Assembly (NCBI GenBank): GCA_027625915.1
Contig: JANTQA010000012.1
Coordinates: 11,370,501-11,434,500 of the forward strand
DNA: 64,000 nt
Source of the DNA: Anaeramoeba flamelloides
Taxonomy: Eukaryota; Metamonada; Anaeramoebidae
Direction of reading: 5' to 3'
Part shown: positions 1-11,554 of the stretch, piece by piece
Layout of the letters: each line of letters begins with the position of its first letter
Position numbering within the stretch: the stretch's first letter is position 1
Notes under the pieces: generated by a model
The model's input: only the letters and a program-made list of their open reading frames with translations
Told to the model about the DNA's origin: nothing
The model's database searches: none
Made by a program: the position numbers and the translations under genes

Positions 1-157
1 GCATAACAACTCAGCCTTTGAACAATTTTGAGTTTTTATTGTAATTCAAATCTGAATCAAGACAAATAAGAAAATAAATATATTATTACACCAATATCCT
101 TTTAAATCTTTTATTATAAACTTAATGAAATTTAGGCAAATATGATATACTAAGGAA
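1..157. repeat. Relic right end of TIR repeat family D
   Basis: This stretch aligns in the same orientation with the right end of the 13.15-14.64 kb element: both carry the order 'attcaaatctg', 'gataagaaaa', 'aatttaggcaaat' and a degenerate '..ctaagg' end running into a TA tract. Identity by eye is about three quarters. Only the right end is inside the window, so the element may continue to the left. Confidence 0.6.
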
Positions 158-184
158 TATATATATATATATATATATATATAC
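157..184. repeat. TA microsatellite
   Basis: Uninterrupted TA dinucleotide run that abuts the degenerate end of the family D relic. Confidence 0.9.
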
Positions 185-1691
185 ATTATGTTTATTATTT
201 ATTTAAAAATGATATAAACTAAAATTCAAAATTTTCCACACAGCTAAAACGTTCCAAACAATCACAATAATACAATTTAATTCAAATTGGAGATAATTTT
301 GATTTTTGTAAAATATGATAATCATTTTTTCATCTTTTAGTTTTTGTTTTCATTCCATTGTTTGAATTACGTAATTTGCTTCATTGGATCAAAATTTTTC
401 TAAAAGGTTTATATTATGTTAAATTCAAGTTGTTCCAAATAGAAGAACTCAAATAAAATTAGTTGGTAGTATCTAACCTTTTGATCGATCAATATTCCTA
501 ATAGAATTTAAACAAATTTAATAATGTATTTTTTTGTTTTGCTCTCTCCAAAATTTTTAACACACCCATGATTTATTTGTATTGATAATTATTTATTTAT
601 TGTTTTGTGAGTATTTTATTTTATAAAAAGGTGTTAACATTTCAATTGGTGAATGGTTCTAATTTGGTAAATCTTCGAGAAGTGGTTAAATAAGTTTTTT
701 TTTTTTCACAAATCGAATTTTGGTGTGTTAAAAATTTTGAATTGGGGTTTAAATTCAAAAAAATGAACAATATAAAAAAAAAAAATCAAAAAAAAAAGAT
801 TTTTTTCAAATGTAATATACAAAATAGGTATTTTGTTGATCAAAATTCTAAATAGTTGGTAATTTAGCGAGAAATTAAAAAAAAAAGATCACCTTATTAT
901 TTGAACAATTATAAACTTTTCCAAAATGTCAAGAACACAAAGATACAATTATTTAAAATAAAAAAAAAATTTTTTTTTAGGAGTTTTTACTGGAATATTC
1001 TTATTTATAAGCTCCCATTAAAAAAAATAAGATCATAACATTTCTTAATTACTAGATTTTAGAAACCAACAATTGGAAATTTATTTAATAAATTGAAATA
1101 ATTTCAAACCTAAATAAAATTCACAACAGAAAAATATTGGTTGATGGTTTTTGTTTAAAACTCGATCAAGCTATGACAGTTTCCGAAGAAATTCAGAAAT
1201 CACAACCCTGATTTGCGAAAATTTTCAATTCAAGTAACCTCTAAAAGACAAAGTAAGTTTCAGATTTGATAACTGAGTCTCAAAATGTGTAGTTAATTCA
1301 AAAGAGAATCCTTGATACCATTTCTATAAGCTTGTCCTTAAGTGAAAATTATTTTTATGAAAGAACTAAAAACAGCAAGAATGTAATGGCATGGACAACT
1401 AACCAAAAAACTGAAATATATTTCCATTATCACTGATTATTATTTCCCTTTACAAAGTTATTTTCACCAAATCAGATTGATGATTCAATTTGGGGAAATT
1501 TATTTTATTTTAATAAACCAAAAAAAGAAAAATAGAAATAATGATACGTTAAATTTTCACTGAAGAAAGTTTGAAAATATTTTGTTTTACTTGATCAAAC
1601 AATTTAGATATTTTTTCTCTTGTATTTCTTTTGGAATACTTTAAGTTTTCATTTTTTACCAAACTTAACCATAAACTATTTGTATTTCTCA

Positions 1692-3674
1692 ATGGAGGAT
1701 TTTCTAGGAACAGACAAGGACGATGATCAAACTTTTGGTACCTTTTCTTTTAATTTATTTTCTTCTTTTTTTGCTTTTTCTTTTTGTCGTATTTACAAAA
1801 ACAATCTCAAATAAACACTCCTCAAATAAAAAAAAAAAAAAAAATAAAAAACAAAATAATAAAAAAACCCCACAATATCAGAAAAAGAAAAAGTATTACC
1901 CTTACGAGTTTTAGCAGCGAAAACTGTAGCAAACGAATTAAACGTCACAGAGGCCCTTGAAGAATACATTGAGGAATTTAAGAATGTTCCTCGTGCGTAC
2001 CACGATCTAATTTTCCGATTTGTTCATCTTGAGAGGTTTAAGAAATTTTTAAAACACAAGGAGTTTTCACACATGAACACGCCGTCCTTTATTGATCAGG
2101 TTGTCCGAGGCTCTGAGCAGCATTACCGATATTTGTTTGCCAGCAATCCCAAATCGAAGGACTTGGACGATCCCTATTTGCTCTTGCAGAACCCATACAA
2201 ATGCGAGGATCTTGAGAAAGAGTTTCGATACTGCGAATGGGACGAGTTTGATCAAAAGATCCCGAAGGTCTTACAAGTCAAGCACCGATTTACAAGATAC
2301 AGTGAAAAGGACGGCTTGGCGATTGTCCCGAAATTAGAAGATTTTGAAAGGAGGTGGGATCACTTCACACACTACCAATTTGAATTCTTTAACTGGGAAA
2401 ACGTGCTAGCTGCCGGAGGCTGTGTATTAGCGTGTCTAATTCCATCGTATGTGAAACCTCAAAAAAAAAAAAAGAAACAGATCCAACGGTACCCCTTTTA
2501 TGGGAGGATGGGCAGGGTGAGGTCGAACGTGGAGGACAAATTTGATAATCTGGAAAAGTTTCGCTATGGGTTTGAAAAGTCAGACATTGATTTGTTTATC
2601 TATGGCTTAACCGAAGAGGAAGCCAACGTCAAGGTTTTGCAAATCCTGACCTCCATCCGAGGCGTTGCGTCTGATCCTTCCAATCTCCAAATCATCAAGT
2701 CCAAGTATGTGATCACTGTGTACACGGGCCTCCCGAAAATTCGCAAGATCCAGATCATTTTAAGGCTCTACAAGTCGCCCGCAGAGATCCTGATTGGCTT
2801 TGATGTGGACTGCTGCTCGGTCGGTTATGACGGCAAGAATGTGTATGTTTCGCAAAGAGCGAAAAGGGCTATCACGCGGCAATACAACCTGATTGACTTG
2901 ACACGAAGGAGCCCAAGTTACGAAAACAGGCTTTTGAAATATGCACACCGGGGCTTTTGTGTCGCAGTACCAAAACTGTCAAGAGAGCTGATCGATCAAA
3001 GTATTTTTGAAAAGCCCTTCCATGAGGTCAGGGGGCTCGCCAAGTTATTGCTTTTAGAAAAGCACCCAACTAAAGAGCAAAGGGTCCAATATTTAAAAAA
3101 AATATACAACAAAAACAATAAAATTTTGGTTCCCGTAATGTCAGACAAAAATGACAAGTGGAACAATCGCAGAGTTTTCAGAACAAGAAAAAGCATGGAG
3201 CGCAACCGCTACCGCTACCGCTACAACTACCGCAATAACCAGGCAAACAATGAACTCCCAATCGAATTCCTATCCGACCAAACAATGGGAATGCAGTCCT
3301 GGTATAGCGCAGTTGACATCCTTGTTGACGATAAGGAAAAGGAGATTTTTGAACTTATTGTCAAAAGGATAGTTAACACTGGCAAGGTCTGGTATTGGGA
3401 TTACAACTCCGATAAGACAGTCAAAACCTTTGATTATATTAAGGGTAACTCCGTACACCATGTTTTAAGAGAAGTGCCCACACAAAGAATTTATAAAAGA
3501 TATTTGAGAAACTATTCCATTTACAACCAAATTTTGAGTATGAGTTTCCTTAGAAAAGTTCCAATCAAAATAGAATGGATCACTAAAAATCCTGGGACAC
3601 AAAAGTTGATGACAGGATCTTTTAATCAACAAGACATGGATGACGTAGAATGGTATTTAACAGCTTACAAATAA
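1692..3674 (+). CDS. Nucleotidyltransferase-fold-like protein, two exons
   Basis: Exon 1 is 1692-1737 and exon 2 is 1915-3674; the 177-bp intron (GTACCT...TTTTAG) is in phase 1. The joined frame gives about 601 residues. The start at 1692 is preferred to the ATG at 2073 because the frame is open from the acceptor and reads as ordinary protein (NELNVTEALEEYIEEFKNVP). The core shows a pol-beta-type nucleotidyltransferase layout: 'AAGGCVLACL', then 'EKSDIDLFIYGL' (the DxD pair), then 'LIGFDVDCCSVGYDG' with a possible third acidic residue, followed by 'RRSPSYENRLLKYAHRGF'. The C-terminus carries 'NPGTQKLMTGSFN'. I recall this core from ankyrin-repeat and large uncharacterised proteins of protists, fungi and giant viruses, but no ankyrin repeats are visible here. 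A poly-lysine insert (KKKKKK) lies between the first motif and the DxD. Fold assignment is inference, and substrate and location are unknown. Confidence 0.8.
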
Positions 3675-4065
3675 TTCTTTTTGGGCTTTCTTGTTTTGAT
3701 TGTTTGTTTGTTTGTTTTTAATATTTAGTTTAATAAATCGAATAAAGATTCAAATAGCATTTTTTTAACTTTATCAAATTTTATAATTCGATATTTGAAA
3801 ACCAAGTTTTTGTTTTTGTTTGAAGAATACCTTATAAATTTTTATTTCTTTTCTTTCACACTTTTTCCTTTCTTCTTCTTTTTATTTTTCTTCTTTTTCT
3901 TCTTTTTCTTCTTTTTCTTCTTCTTCTTCTTCTATCATCTTTTGAAAAAGAAATTAATTCAAAAAAATTTTCAAGAATAAAATTCAAAGCTTGATGAATT
4001 TTTTTATTATTATTCCTAACACATTTTTGAAATAAAATTTTCAGAGAAAATAGAATATTAAATTT

Positions 4066-4206
4066 AAAAACCCCATTCCAAAAATTTGGAAATCAAAGAA
4101 ACACCCAAAATCAAAAATAGTCAAAAAATAAAACTCAATTTATTATATTTTTCCAAACTTAATATAAAACCACATTTAAGTTACAAATAGTATTAATGTT
4201 TTTATA
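4066..4206 (+). repeat. Dispersed repeat family G, truncated copy
   Basis: Shares the order 'CCCCATTCCAAAAAT', 'acccaaaatcaaaaa', 'tttattat.tttttccaaac', 'ataaaaccacatttaagt' and 'agtattaatgtttt' with copies at 34.3 and 49.5 kb. It is cut by the palindromic element that starts at 4207. A little more family-like sequence follows at 4658. Confidence 0.7.
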
Positions 4207-4657
4207 CAGTCTTTCCAAGGTTAACATAAAATTTTAAATAAAACACGATTGATTTTTCTATCCTTATTTTCCATTTTCAAAAAATTCGGAAATAAGAGTT
4301 ATGATTCCAAAAAAAATTTCAATAAATAAGCTATTATTCAAATTTTTGAAACATCAAAAAAAAAAATTTTTGAAGATTACATGTTACTTAAAAATTATCG
4401 GTACAAAACAGATCAAAAAAAAATATCAATATTGACTGATCTTTAAAAATTTACCTTTTTTGAACAATATTTTAAAGTGCTTCATGAATCTTCAAAAATT
4501 TTTTTTTTAATGTTTCAAAAATTTGAATAATAGCTCATTTATTGAAATTTTTTTTGGAATCATAACTCTTATTTCCGAATTTTTTGAAAATGGAAAATAA
4601 GGATAGAAAAATCAATCGTGTTTTATTTAAAATTTTATGGTAGCCTTATTATAGCTG
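4207..4657. mobile_element. Palindromic MITE (family H), TA-flanked, young
   Basis: The element is 451 bp and flanked by TA on both sides. The left end reads CAGTCTTTCC and the reverse complement of the right end reads CAGCTATAAT. After about 17 divergent bases the arms (4224-4378 and 4487-4639) match over about 150 bp with only two substitutions and one A-run length change by my reading. The loop is about 110 bp. No coding potential. TA target and CAG ends fit a non-autonomous Tc1/mariner-type element. It interrupts a family G repeat. Confidence 0.75.
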
Positions 4658-5610
4658 TAAGAATACTATAAAAGAATTTGAGTATTTAACTAAATATTAA
4701 TTATTAAAACACTTTTAACAATTGAATGTTAAACTTTTTGATAATACTAATAATTAAATAAAAAAAAATTACACCTTAAAAAAATAACAAAACAAAAAAT
4801 ATTAAATTTGAAAGTTTTAAATTTCAAAAAATGGGAGGATCACTTTTAAGATCAGTTTTAAAATCAAAAGTAGTATCGATAACAAAAACCTGATATTTCT
4901 TCCAAATAGAAACCCTGAAATTCCAAAAAACTCATGGAAATTTATTTTTTCTACAATTAAAATATTACTTAATAATTCACAATTATATTCCCTTACACCT
5001 ATCAAGAAGATAAATTATTGAAGAACCAATTATATTTATAATTGGTACGTTGATTAAATAGTAAAAATGCACCAATTTTAACGATTTATCGTAAATTTCG
5101 AAATCGAAAAAAAATCCAAAACATGAAAAAAAAAAAAAAATAGTGAACACGAAAACAATTTTTGAATTTAAATTTCAAAATCAGAATCCTTTTTAATAAT
5201 TTAAAATATTTGATTATATTTGAATTCAAGAAATCTATTTGTTATTTTGAATGCAGGTAAATTAAATCAAAATTATTTTGTAAAAAAAAATTCTTCAATT
5301 TTAAACAATTTCAATATAAAATATTTTAAAAAATATTAATGAAAAGAAAGATCTAAAGAAAATAAAAATCTTATTTTATCGAAATATAAAAACAAAATAT
5401 TTAATATAATAGATGTTTTCTAATTAATTTTTAATCTATCTATCGAATAATCCGAATAAATGAGTTTTCAATTTTTAGTCAGTTACTCAATCAATTTTTC
5501 AGATATGGAATTTGTTTTTTGATTAATACATCTATCAATGGGTATAAAATTAGTTGGTTTAGTATATATAATAAATATCTACATCAAATCATTTAATGAT
5601 TTACATGATA

Positions 5611-5806
5611 CATCCAGTTCCACTTTTAAGGGACAAACACCAACGAAATTTAAGGCACAATAAAAATCTCAAATTAAGGCACATAATTCCGATTCAAGTA
5701 AAATAATTTGTAAAAAAAAAAATTCCAAATTTTGTGCCTTAATTTGAGATTTTTTTTGTACCTTAAATTTCGATGAAAGTTTGTTCATTAAATTTGAAAC
5801 TGACAC
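5611..5806. mobile_element. Small palindromic MITE (family K)
   Basis: A 196-bp hairpin flanked by TA. The arms share CAGTT.C near the ends and a strongly conserved inner block: GAAATTTAAGG.AC, then AAAAATCTCAAATTAAGGCAC in the left arm, with its complement in the right. The loop is A/T rich and the element is non-coding. Boundaries are set by the TA flanks and the arm match, so they may be off by a few bases. Confidence 0.65.
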
Positions 5807-6204
5807 TAATTTCAATATTTACCGATAAAATACGAATATATTTCCCTATTTTCAAAAGATTTGATCTTGAACAATATTGAATTGTTGGGTTTTTAATATT
5901 TTGGGGTTTTGAGATTTGAATTAATATATCAAAAAATCAAACCTATTTTCAAATTTCAGGAAATTATAGTATTATTGCCATTAAACTTTAAAAAAAATTG
6001 ATTTTTTATTTAAGGGATTAATCTTGATTAAATTTTTTTACTTAAATTTAATAGAGATTATGAAAATTTTTGCCAATTACTTGTATTTGAAAAGCATGTT
6101 TATTTTCGTTTTCAAACATACTTCTAGATAAGTAACACTTCTTTAGAAATTGGTCAAAAAAAAAAAAAAATATAGAGATTATCCCCTAAATAAAACGGTT
6201 ATTA

Positions 6205-6663
6205 ACTGTTTAAGAAAATTGCTGTAAAGAGAAAAAACATGGGCGGCAATTATAATTGTGAACATTAGTGAAAATGATTTTTAATTTCAATTTTTTGTGA
6301 AATAACTAAAGAAAATAAAAAATATCTCCTTATTAGAATAAGGATTAATGTAATTCTACTATTTCAAAACCTTATCTCTTTATAATCTAAAGCAAGTTTA
6401 AAAATTACCGGATTCAGAATTAATAGTAAACTTTTACTTAAACATGGATTTTCGTTAAAATAGTATGATATACTTTTAGTTATCGACCATTCAAATGAGT
6501 ATTCTACACACACCACAGATTAATGAACTTGTAACACATTTAAACCTGGATTTATAGAAAATTCGACTGTTTATCAATAGGATTTGATTTTCAATTTTAC
6601 AAATGTTCCAATAAAAAATGGTGTCCAACCATATTTCTGTGTCAAATATTTTTCTCTCAACAG
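6205..6663. mobile_element. Palindromic MITE family B, copy 1 (degraded left end)
   Basis: Aligns end to end with the copy at 15653-16110 (459 versus 458 bp). Shared blocks include 'AATTGTGAAC', 'GAAAATGATTTTTAATTTCA', 'GAGTATTCTACACA', 'CAATAGGATTTGATTTTCAA' and 'AATGGTGTCCAACCAT'. The right end is CTCTCAACAG followed by TA. The left terminal repeat is much more diverged than the right. No coding potential. Confidence 0.75.
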
Positions 6664-8098
6664 TAATATTTCCCTACGACCCAAAAAACACTAAAAATGA
6701 AAAACTGATCAAATATTTCCATTAATACAATTAAAAAAACTAAATGTTAAAATAATAATAAATATGAACGCTGCACCCCCTTTTTTTTTTGTTCACTTGT
6801 ATTAGTTTTGATATATAAAATCTACTTTCGAACAAAATGGTATGGTTGTGTGTTGTTTATTAATTCAAATGATTTCCAAACATAGAAATATACCTTTTTT
6901 TTTGAAAAAAGTTTTCAAAACTCGTTCTTATTTTTTAACTTTTTTTTTGTCAACCTTTATTCTTAACTGAGGAAATTCTATCTAATTTCAATTAGAAAAA
7001 AGAATACTTTTTGAAGATTATGATTAGTTGTAGTTGTTTTTTCTCAGAGGAAATGGTTTGAAATAGGAAAATTTATAATCTCATTTTTTAATTAATTTTC
7101 CGAATTTTGTTGTCGGAAAAATCAAAAATAAATTTAAGGACACGATCAAAGGAAATCATAAAAAAGTTTCTTTAGTTTGAAACAAAATAGCTGGAAAAGA
7201 TTAGAAATTGAAATAAAACTCAATTTCAAAATAATAAATTATGGAATAAGTAACCTATACCCATTCTTTGAAATTATAATTGTTGAGAACACGAAAGGCT
7301 AAAAGATTTTTTGAGTTTAGAGTATTGAAAAAAATAGATAAAATGAAAATAATCTATAACAAGATTTTTGATTGTGAATATTAGAGAAATTGTTTTGAAA
7401 TAGCTGAATAATCCTTTTTATTTAAAATCTAATCCTATTATTTGAGGATCGAACTTTAAAAAGTATAACCCAACCACTTATGAGAATGATGTCTCATCAA
7501 ATTACACCTGTTCAAAATAAAAACCAATCAATGAAAAAACAAGAATAAAAATTATCATTTTCCAAACTCTAGTAAACCTCTTTAAATAACTCTATTGTTT
7601 GTTTTTACAAAAGTAGATCTACATATTTTATCAAACAATTAAAAAGAGTATTCTATAGATACCAGACTTTAGTTAACTTAAAGTAGGTTTATTACTGAGT
7701 TCATTATAATTTAGATATTTACAAAAAAGGATTTGGTTGAAAATAATTAAAATTAAACTACAATTTCAGATATCATCATGATATTCACAAGAAAATTGCG
7801 ATAGTATTAAAAAATCGCGATTAGTCCAACTTTATCATGAAAAAACATAAAATCGAGATATTCATATTATCACGAAAAAATGAAAAATTATTTTTTTGAA
7901 ATCACCTTAAAAAAAATCCTTTGACTTTTACAAAGCCTTGAGACTTTTACAACACTTTAACTTTAATAATGTCAGAAAGTGTTTGAAAGGGTTCTGAACT
8001 GTCTTAAAGTATTTGAAAGTTTTGAAAGACATAAAACATTTATAAACTGACTGAGTTTGTTTATTGTGGAAAAAAATTTTTCTTTATCATTGTTTTTT

Positions 8099-8490
8099 TA
8101 AGGAAGTAAGTACATTTTACGATTTTGAAAAATTTTAATTGTGTTAACATTACTAAAAAAATATCTTTTGAGTACCAACAGATATTGAAACTTTGAAACC
8201 AAAACACCAGCACTAGTCTATTCGTGAATGGAATCAAAGTAATTCAGAGTTGAATCTTAATTTTTTCAATTATTTTGAACATTTTTTTGATTAAATTTTT
8301 GGTTTTATTAAATAAAGTTTTGGATTCAGAAATCTGTTTATACCAATGATCGAAATTAACCAAAAAGTAAACCAACAAAATATACCCGAAAGGGTGTGCA
8401 TTTAAAACAAAAATTTTCTTTTAGAAAACCAAACACGAAAGATCACCATTCCAAATAAATTTGTTGAAATCAAAAATGAAAAAAAAAAAA
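8099..8490 (+). repeat. Dispersed repeat family F, copy 1
   Basis: About 390 bp that matches 61541-61940 in the opposite orientation. Shared blocks include AGTAAGTACATTTTAC, 'CAACAGATATTGAAACTTTG', 'GTAATTCAGAGTTGAATC', 'AAACCAAACACGAAAGATC' and 'AAATAAATTTGTTGAAATCA'. Non-coding, of unknown class. A shorter match to the first 40 bases lies at about 60722. Confidence 0.75.
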
Positions 8491-9081
8491 ACGATAAAAG
8501 CCTATTTTCGAAGAGTGTTTTTCTTTAACTTCTTAGTTTGTATGAATACAAACTATTTTTTTCCTTGAATTTCTCGCCCCATTGCAATTTATTATTATTT
8601 TAAAAAAACCTTATCTGACGAATTTGCATTTAAAATTCTTTTTAAAAATATTTTTATCAAACAAAGCCAAAACAAGGAATACTATTTCAAAAATTAAAAT
8701 AAAGGTGTTGAATTCTTGGAATCAAAAAACAGTTACAAAAGATTCAAATCAAAATAATTGAAAAATTCAATAACAAATTTCAATCAGATTCAGAATTAAT
8801 TTGAGTTCTCATTTTAATGGAAAATAAATAATTATAAAATCAAACGAATTCATCCAATAAATAAATTATTCTCAAGAAGAATTAAAAAAATCTCTGATTT
8901 TCTGAAATAAAACAAGAATTAGATGAATTAAATGAAAATAGGATTTTTAAATTCAATATGGAAATTCTTTTGAAATAAACAGTAATTTGTTTATCAAAAA
9001 TTTTCCAAATAAAATTTTTTTCATGAAGAATTAAAAATAAAACCAAACAAAGAATAAGTAATTGTGTAAAATGTTATAGAT

Positions 9082-9289
9082 ACTATTTGTTTTAAGATAA
9101 ATGGAACAAAATTTTCATTCAGCTTTCGACATAAGATTTTAATAATCATGTAACATTTGGAACTTTTATTTCGTAAAATCAGCTTAAATCATTAATTTCC
9201 CTTTGAGAATTGGGACTTTTGATCTTTGATATTAATTATTGAGATGGGTTTTTTTGGAAATCTGAATGAAAATTTTGATCTTTTTATTA
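9082..9289 (+). repeat. Dispersed repeat family E, copy 1
   Basis: One of four copies (the others at 21764, 32708 reversed, and 46196). Shared landmarks are 'TACTATTTGTT', 'ATTCAGCTTTC', 'AATTTCCCTTTGAGAATTGG', 'GGAAATCTGAATGAAAATT' and the end TTTTGATCTTTTTATT. Non-coding. Confidence 0.75.
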
Positions 9290-10584
9290 TGCAATTAACA
9301 GTAAGATCAAGTAATAAATGATTTTTATTTATTTTTTTTTGATCAATTTTTTCATTTTTTTGATTTCCGTTTTTTTATTGGTATGAAAATATCTTATACT
9401 AGGATATATTCCACTCTAGTATTTATTAAAATATCAATGTATTTGATTAAAGAAATGCATTGATTAATTCTGTTTCACATAAATGGTGATACTCATAAAA
9501 TGAAAAATGTACTTACCCCCTTAACATACTATAAAATCTCAAACAAATTTTATAATCTTTACCAAGTAACAAAAATTATCTATTTCAACAATCCACTGAA
9601 TCTAAGATAAATGTGTTTACTTAAAATGGAGTGGTTACATTCAAAATTTTAAATATCCAAAAAGAATAAAGAATAATTTTCCTTCTTATTTGTGATTGAT
9701 CAAACAAAAACCTCTAAGCTCTAATTGTGTTTTCTGTCCAATAGAAATATGCTCAAAAGAAGAAAAAGAACAAGCAGATATTGTAAAAAAAAATCTTAAT
9801 AATTGGTGATCATCTGGTAAGGATGTTGTTAAATCCTTTGAAGATTTATCCAACCTCTTTTTGCTTTCTGAGAAAAAATGAAAATGTTTTAACCCAAGAA
9901 CACATTCTTTAAAGAGCGGATAATTGTTGGTTGTTTTAGAAGTCAATTAATCAATGCAATTTCTAACAGTATGTTTAACTGAAAAAAATTATTTCTCTTT
10001 AGTTCTTATTGTTGTTGATCTTAAAGGATCGATAGGTTTGTCAACCAAAACCAAATGAAAGTACAATAAAACTCTTGGATCTGATCCTAGATTGGATCAA
10101 GTATCTTTTTTGTTGTTTTCTCAAATAATGATTTTTTTCCTGATCTATTTTTTCATCAAAAAAAATTTTTTGTAAAAATATTTCACAATTATCCCAAAAA
10201 CCTATCAACTATTAGATCACGATTACTTTTTAATTGAGATATTTTGGCATTTATCACTATTTAATAATAATTTTCGCCATTTTATAGAATATCGCTTTTA
10301 TTTTATATTCTTTCAATAATATTGAATATTGCAATTTTCTGATATATAACGATTTGATAGAAATTATCGCGATTTTTGTAACTTTATCGTGAATTAATCT
10401 TGTTATCATCAAAACCGCTATTAATTTCACTCAATTTAGAATTAAATATAATAAAAACAAGAACCTAGGAGATAACTTTGAGAATTTGTTCATAATTGTT
10501 TATAATTTGAATAATACTCTATCATTACTCAATAGAATTAAAAATATTTTTTTATGAATTTTCCAAAATGGTGCAGCATACCCA

Positions 10585-11069
10585 ATAAAGTTTCAATTTA
10601 ACTTTTTCTTGGAAACATGTTTTGCCAAAATCATTGAATTCGAACTTGAAATTATGTATATTTTTAGATACACTATCTTGTTTTAACTCATTTACAAAAA
10701 CAAATTTCAAATTATGGGAATTTTCTTTTCACAAAAGGGACTAATTTGGTCTTCAAATGTTTTTTTTTATTTTTAAATGGTAAAATTAAAAAAAAAGTTC
10801 AACTAAAAAGATAAACTCTCTGGAAAAGCATTCTAATTTAATATATTAACTTATTCTTTGATTTCAAACTTTTCTCAACCCCAATTTTTCAAAAAAAAAA
10901 ATAAAAAAGTGCACACTAATTTCAAAAAATATTTTCTATATTCAAAAGTTGAGAGTGTTTTTATTCTAAAAAAATTATCACAGTGTTTAATGGAATTAAG
11001 TTATGAACTTAATTTCGAAAAATATTAATCAGAAAAAAATAGTGCTTAATTTTATTAAGTACATATAGA
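10585..11069 (+). repeat. Dispersed repeat family C, copy 1 (uninterrupted)
   Basis: About 485 bp that is found inverted at 15187-15652, with its last bases at 16111-16127. Shared blocks include 'TTTTGCCAAAATCATT', 'AACTCATTTAC', 'ATTATGGGAATTTT', 'CTAATTTGGTCTTCAAATG', 'AAGTTGAGAGTGTTTTTATT' and 'TTTTATTAAGTACATAT'. This copy carries the empty site into which MITE B inserted in the other copy. Confidence 0.8.
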
Positions 11070-11303
11070 ATTCTGCATTAAAAATTATAAATTAGATAAA
11101 TTCTTGAATTAATTCAAGTTATTTCTGAAATATACAACTTAAATAGAAACACTGCAATTCTTGATTCCAAATTGAAATTTATTTTGTTTCAAAAAATGAT
11201 CATATTATTACCAATTTTTTAAACTGTTAAGGAATTTTTATGATTTGATATTTTTATGATATACTTTTCACAATTGTTTCACTTTTCTTTGTTTTTTATT
11301 GTT

Positions 11304-11317
11304 GGAGTATTGGTGAA
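11304..11317 (+). promoter_or_regulatory. Candidate promoter motif GGAGTATTGGTGAA, distal copy
   Basis: The same 14-mer recurs at 11490-11503, just upstream of the ferredoxin start. A related ATTGGTGAATGAAAA lies upstream of RPB6. The role is inferred from repetition and position only. Confidence 0.3.
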
Positions 11318-11489
11318 CAAAATAAAACCAATTTATGTGATTTAATTAAATTCAAATCTATTTTACTTTATTACAAGTAATAATTTGTTAATATACCAAA
11401 ACAGTTTGTTAAAATGTCGTAACAACAAACGAAAAATGGTTCTAATAAATTTTCGAGCCCCTCAAATTTCCAAAAGCAGAAGAAAATTA

Positions 11490-11503
11490 GGAGTATTGGT
11501 GAA
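11490..11503 (+). promoter_or_regulatory. Candidate promoter motif GGAGTATTGGTGAA, proximal copy
   Basis: Exact repeat of the motif at 11304, placed about 50 bases before the ferredoxin ATG. It could instead be a remnant of a local duplication. Confidence 0.3.
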
Positions 11504-11554
11504 TAAAAATCAAGTTGAAAATTTATTTTTTTGACATTTCCTTCAATACATATC

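Larger units (their letters stand above)
1..1691. other. Gene-poor AT-rich leader region
   Basis: No gene is supported here. It holds the family D relic (1-157), a TA microsatellite (157-184) and a short inverted pair, CCAAAATTTTTAACACACC near 549 and its complement near 722. The last few hundred bases must include the promoter of the gene that starts at 1692, but no clear promoter element is recognised. Confidence 0.6.
3675..11554. other. Long gene-free interval rich in palindromic elements and repeats
   Basis: No supported gene in nearly 8 kb. The first 300 bases hold a T/C-rich tract (TTC runs at about 3840-3940) and several AATAAA-like signals for the upstream gene. Further on are a family G fragment, MITEs at 4207, 5611 and 6205, family F at 8099, family E at 9082 and family C at 10585. 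A compositionally distinct stretch at 9690-9940 is discussed in the findings. The last 250 bases are the ferredoxin promoter region. Confidence 0.6.

Noticed and set aside
1723-1914. Lys/Phe-rich open frame
   Set aside because: It lies in the first intron of the 1692 gene; a different frame gives exon 1 and the join at 1737/1915 restores an ordinary protein.
11531-11554. TTG start for ferredoxin
   Set aside because: The ATG at 11555 gives a proper targeting presequence; nothing supports TTG starts in this genome.
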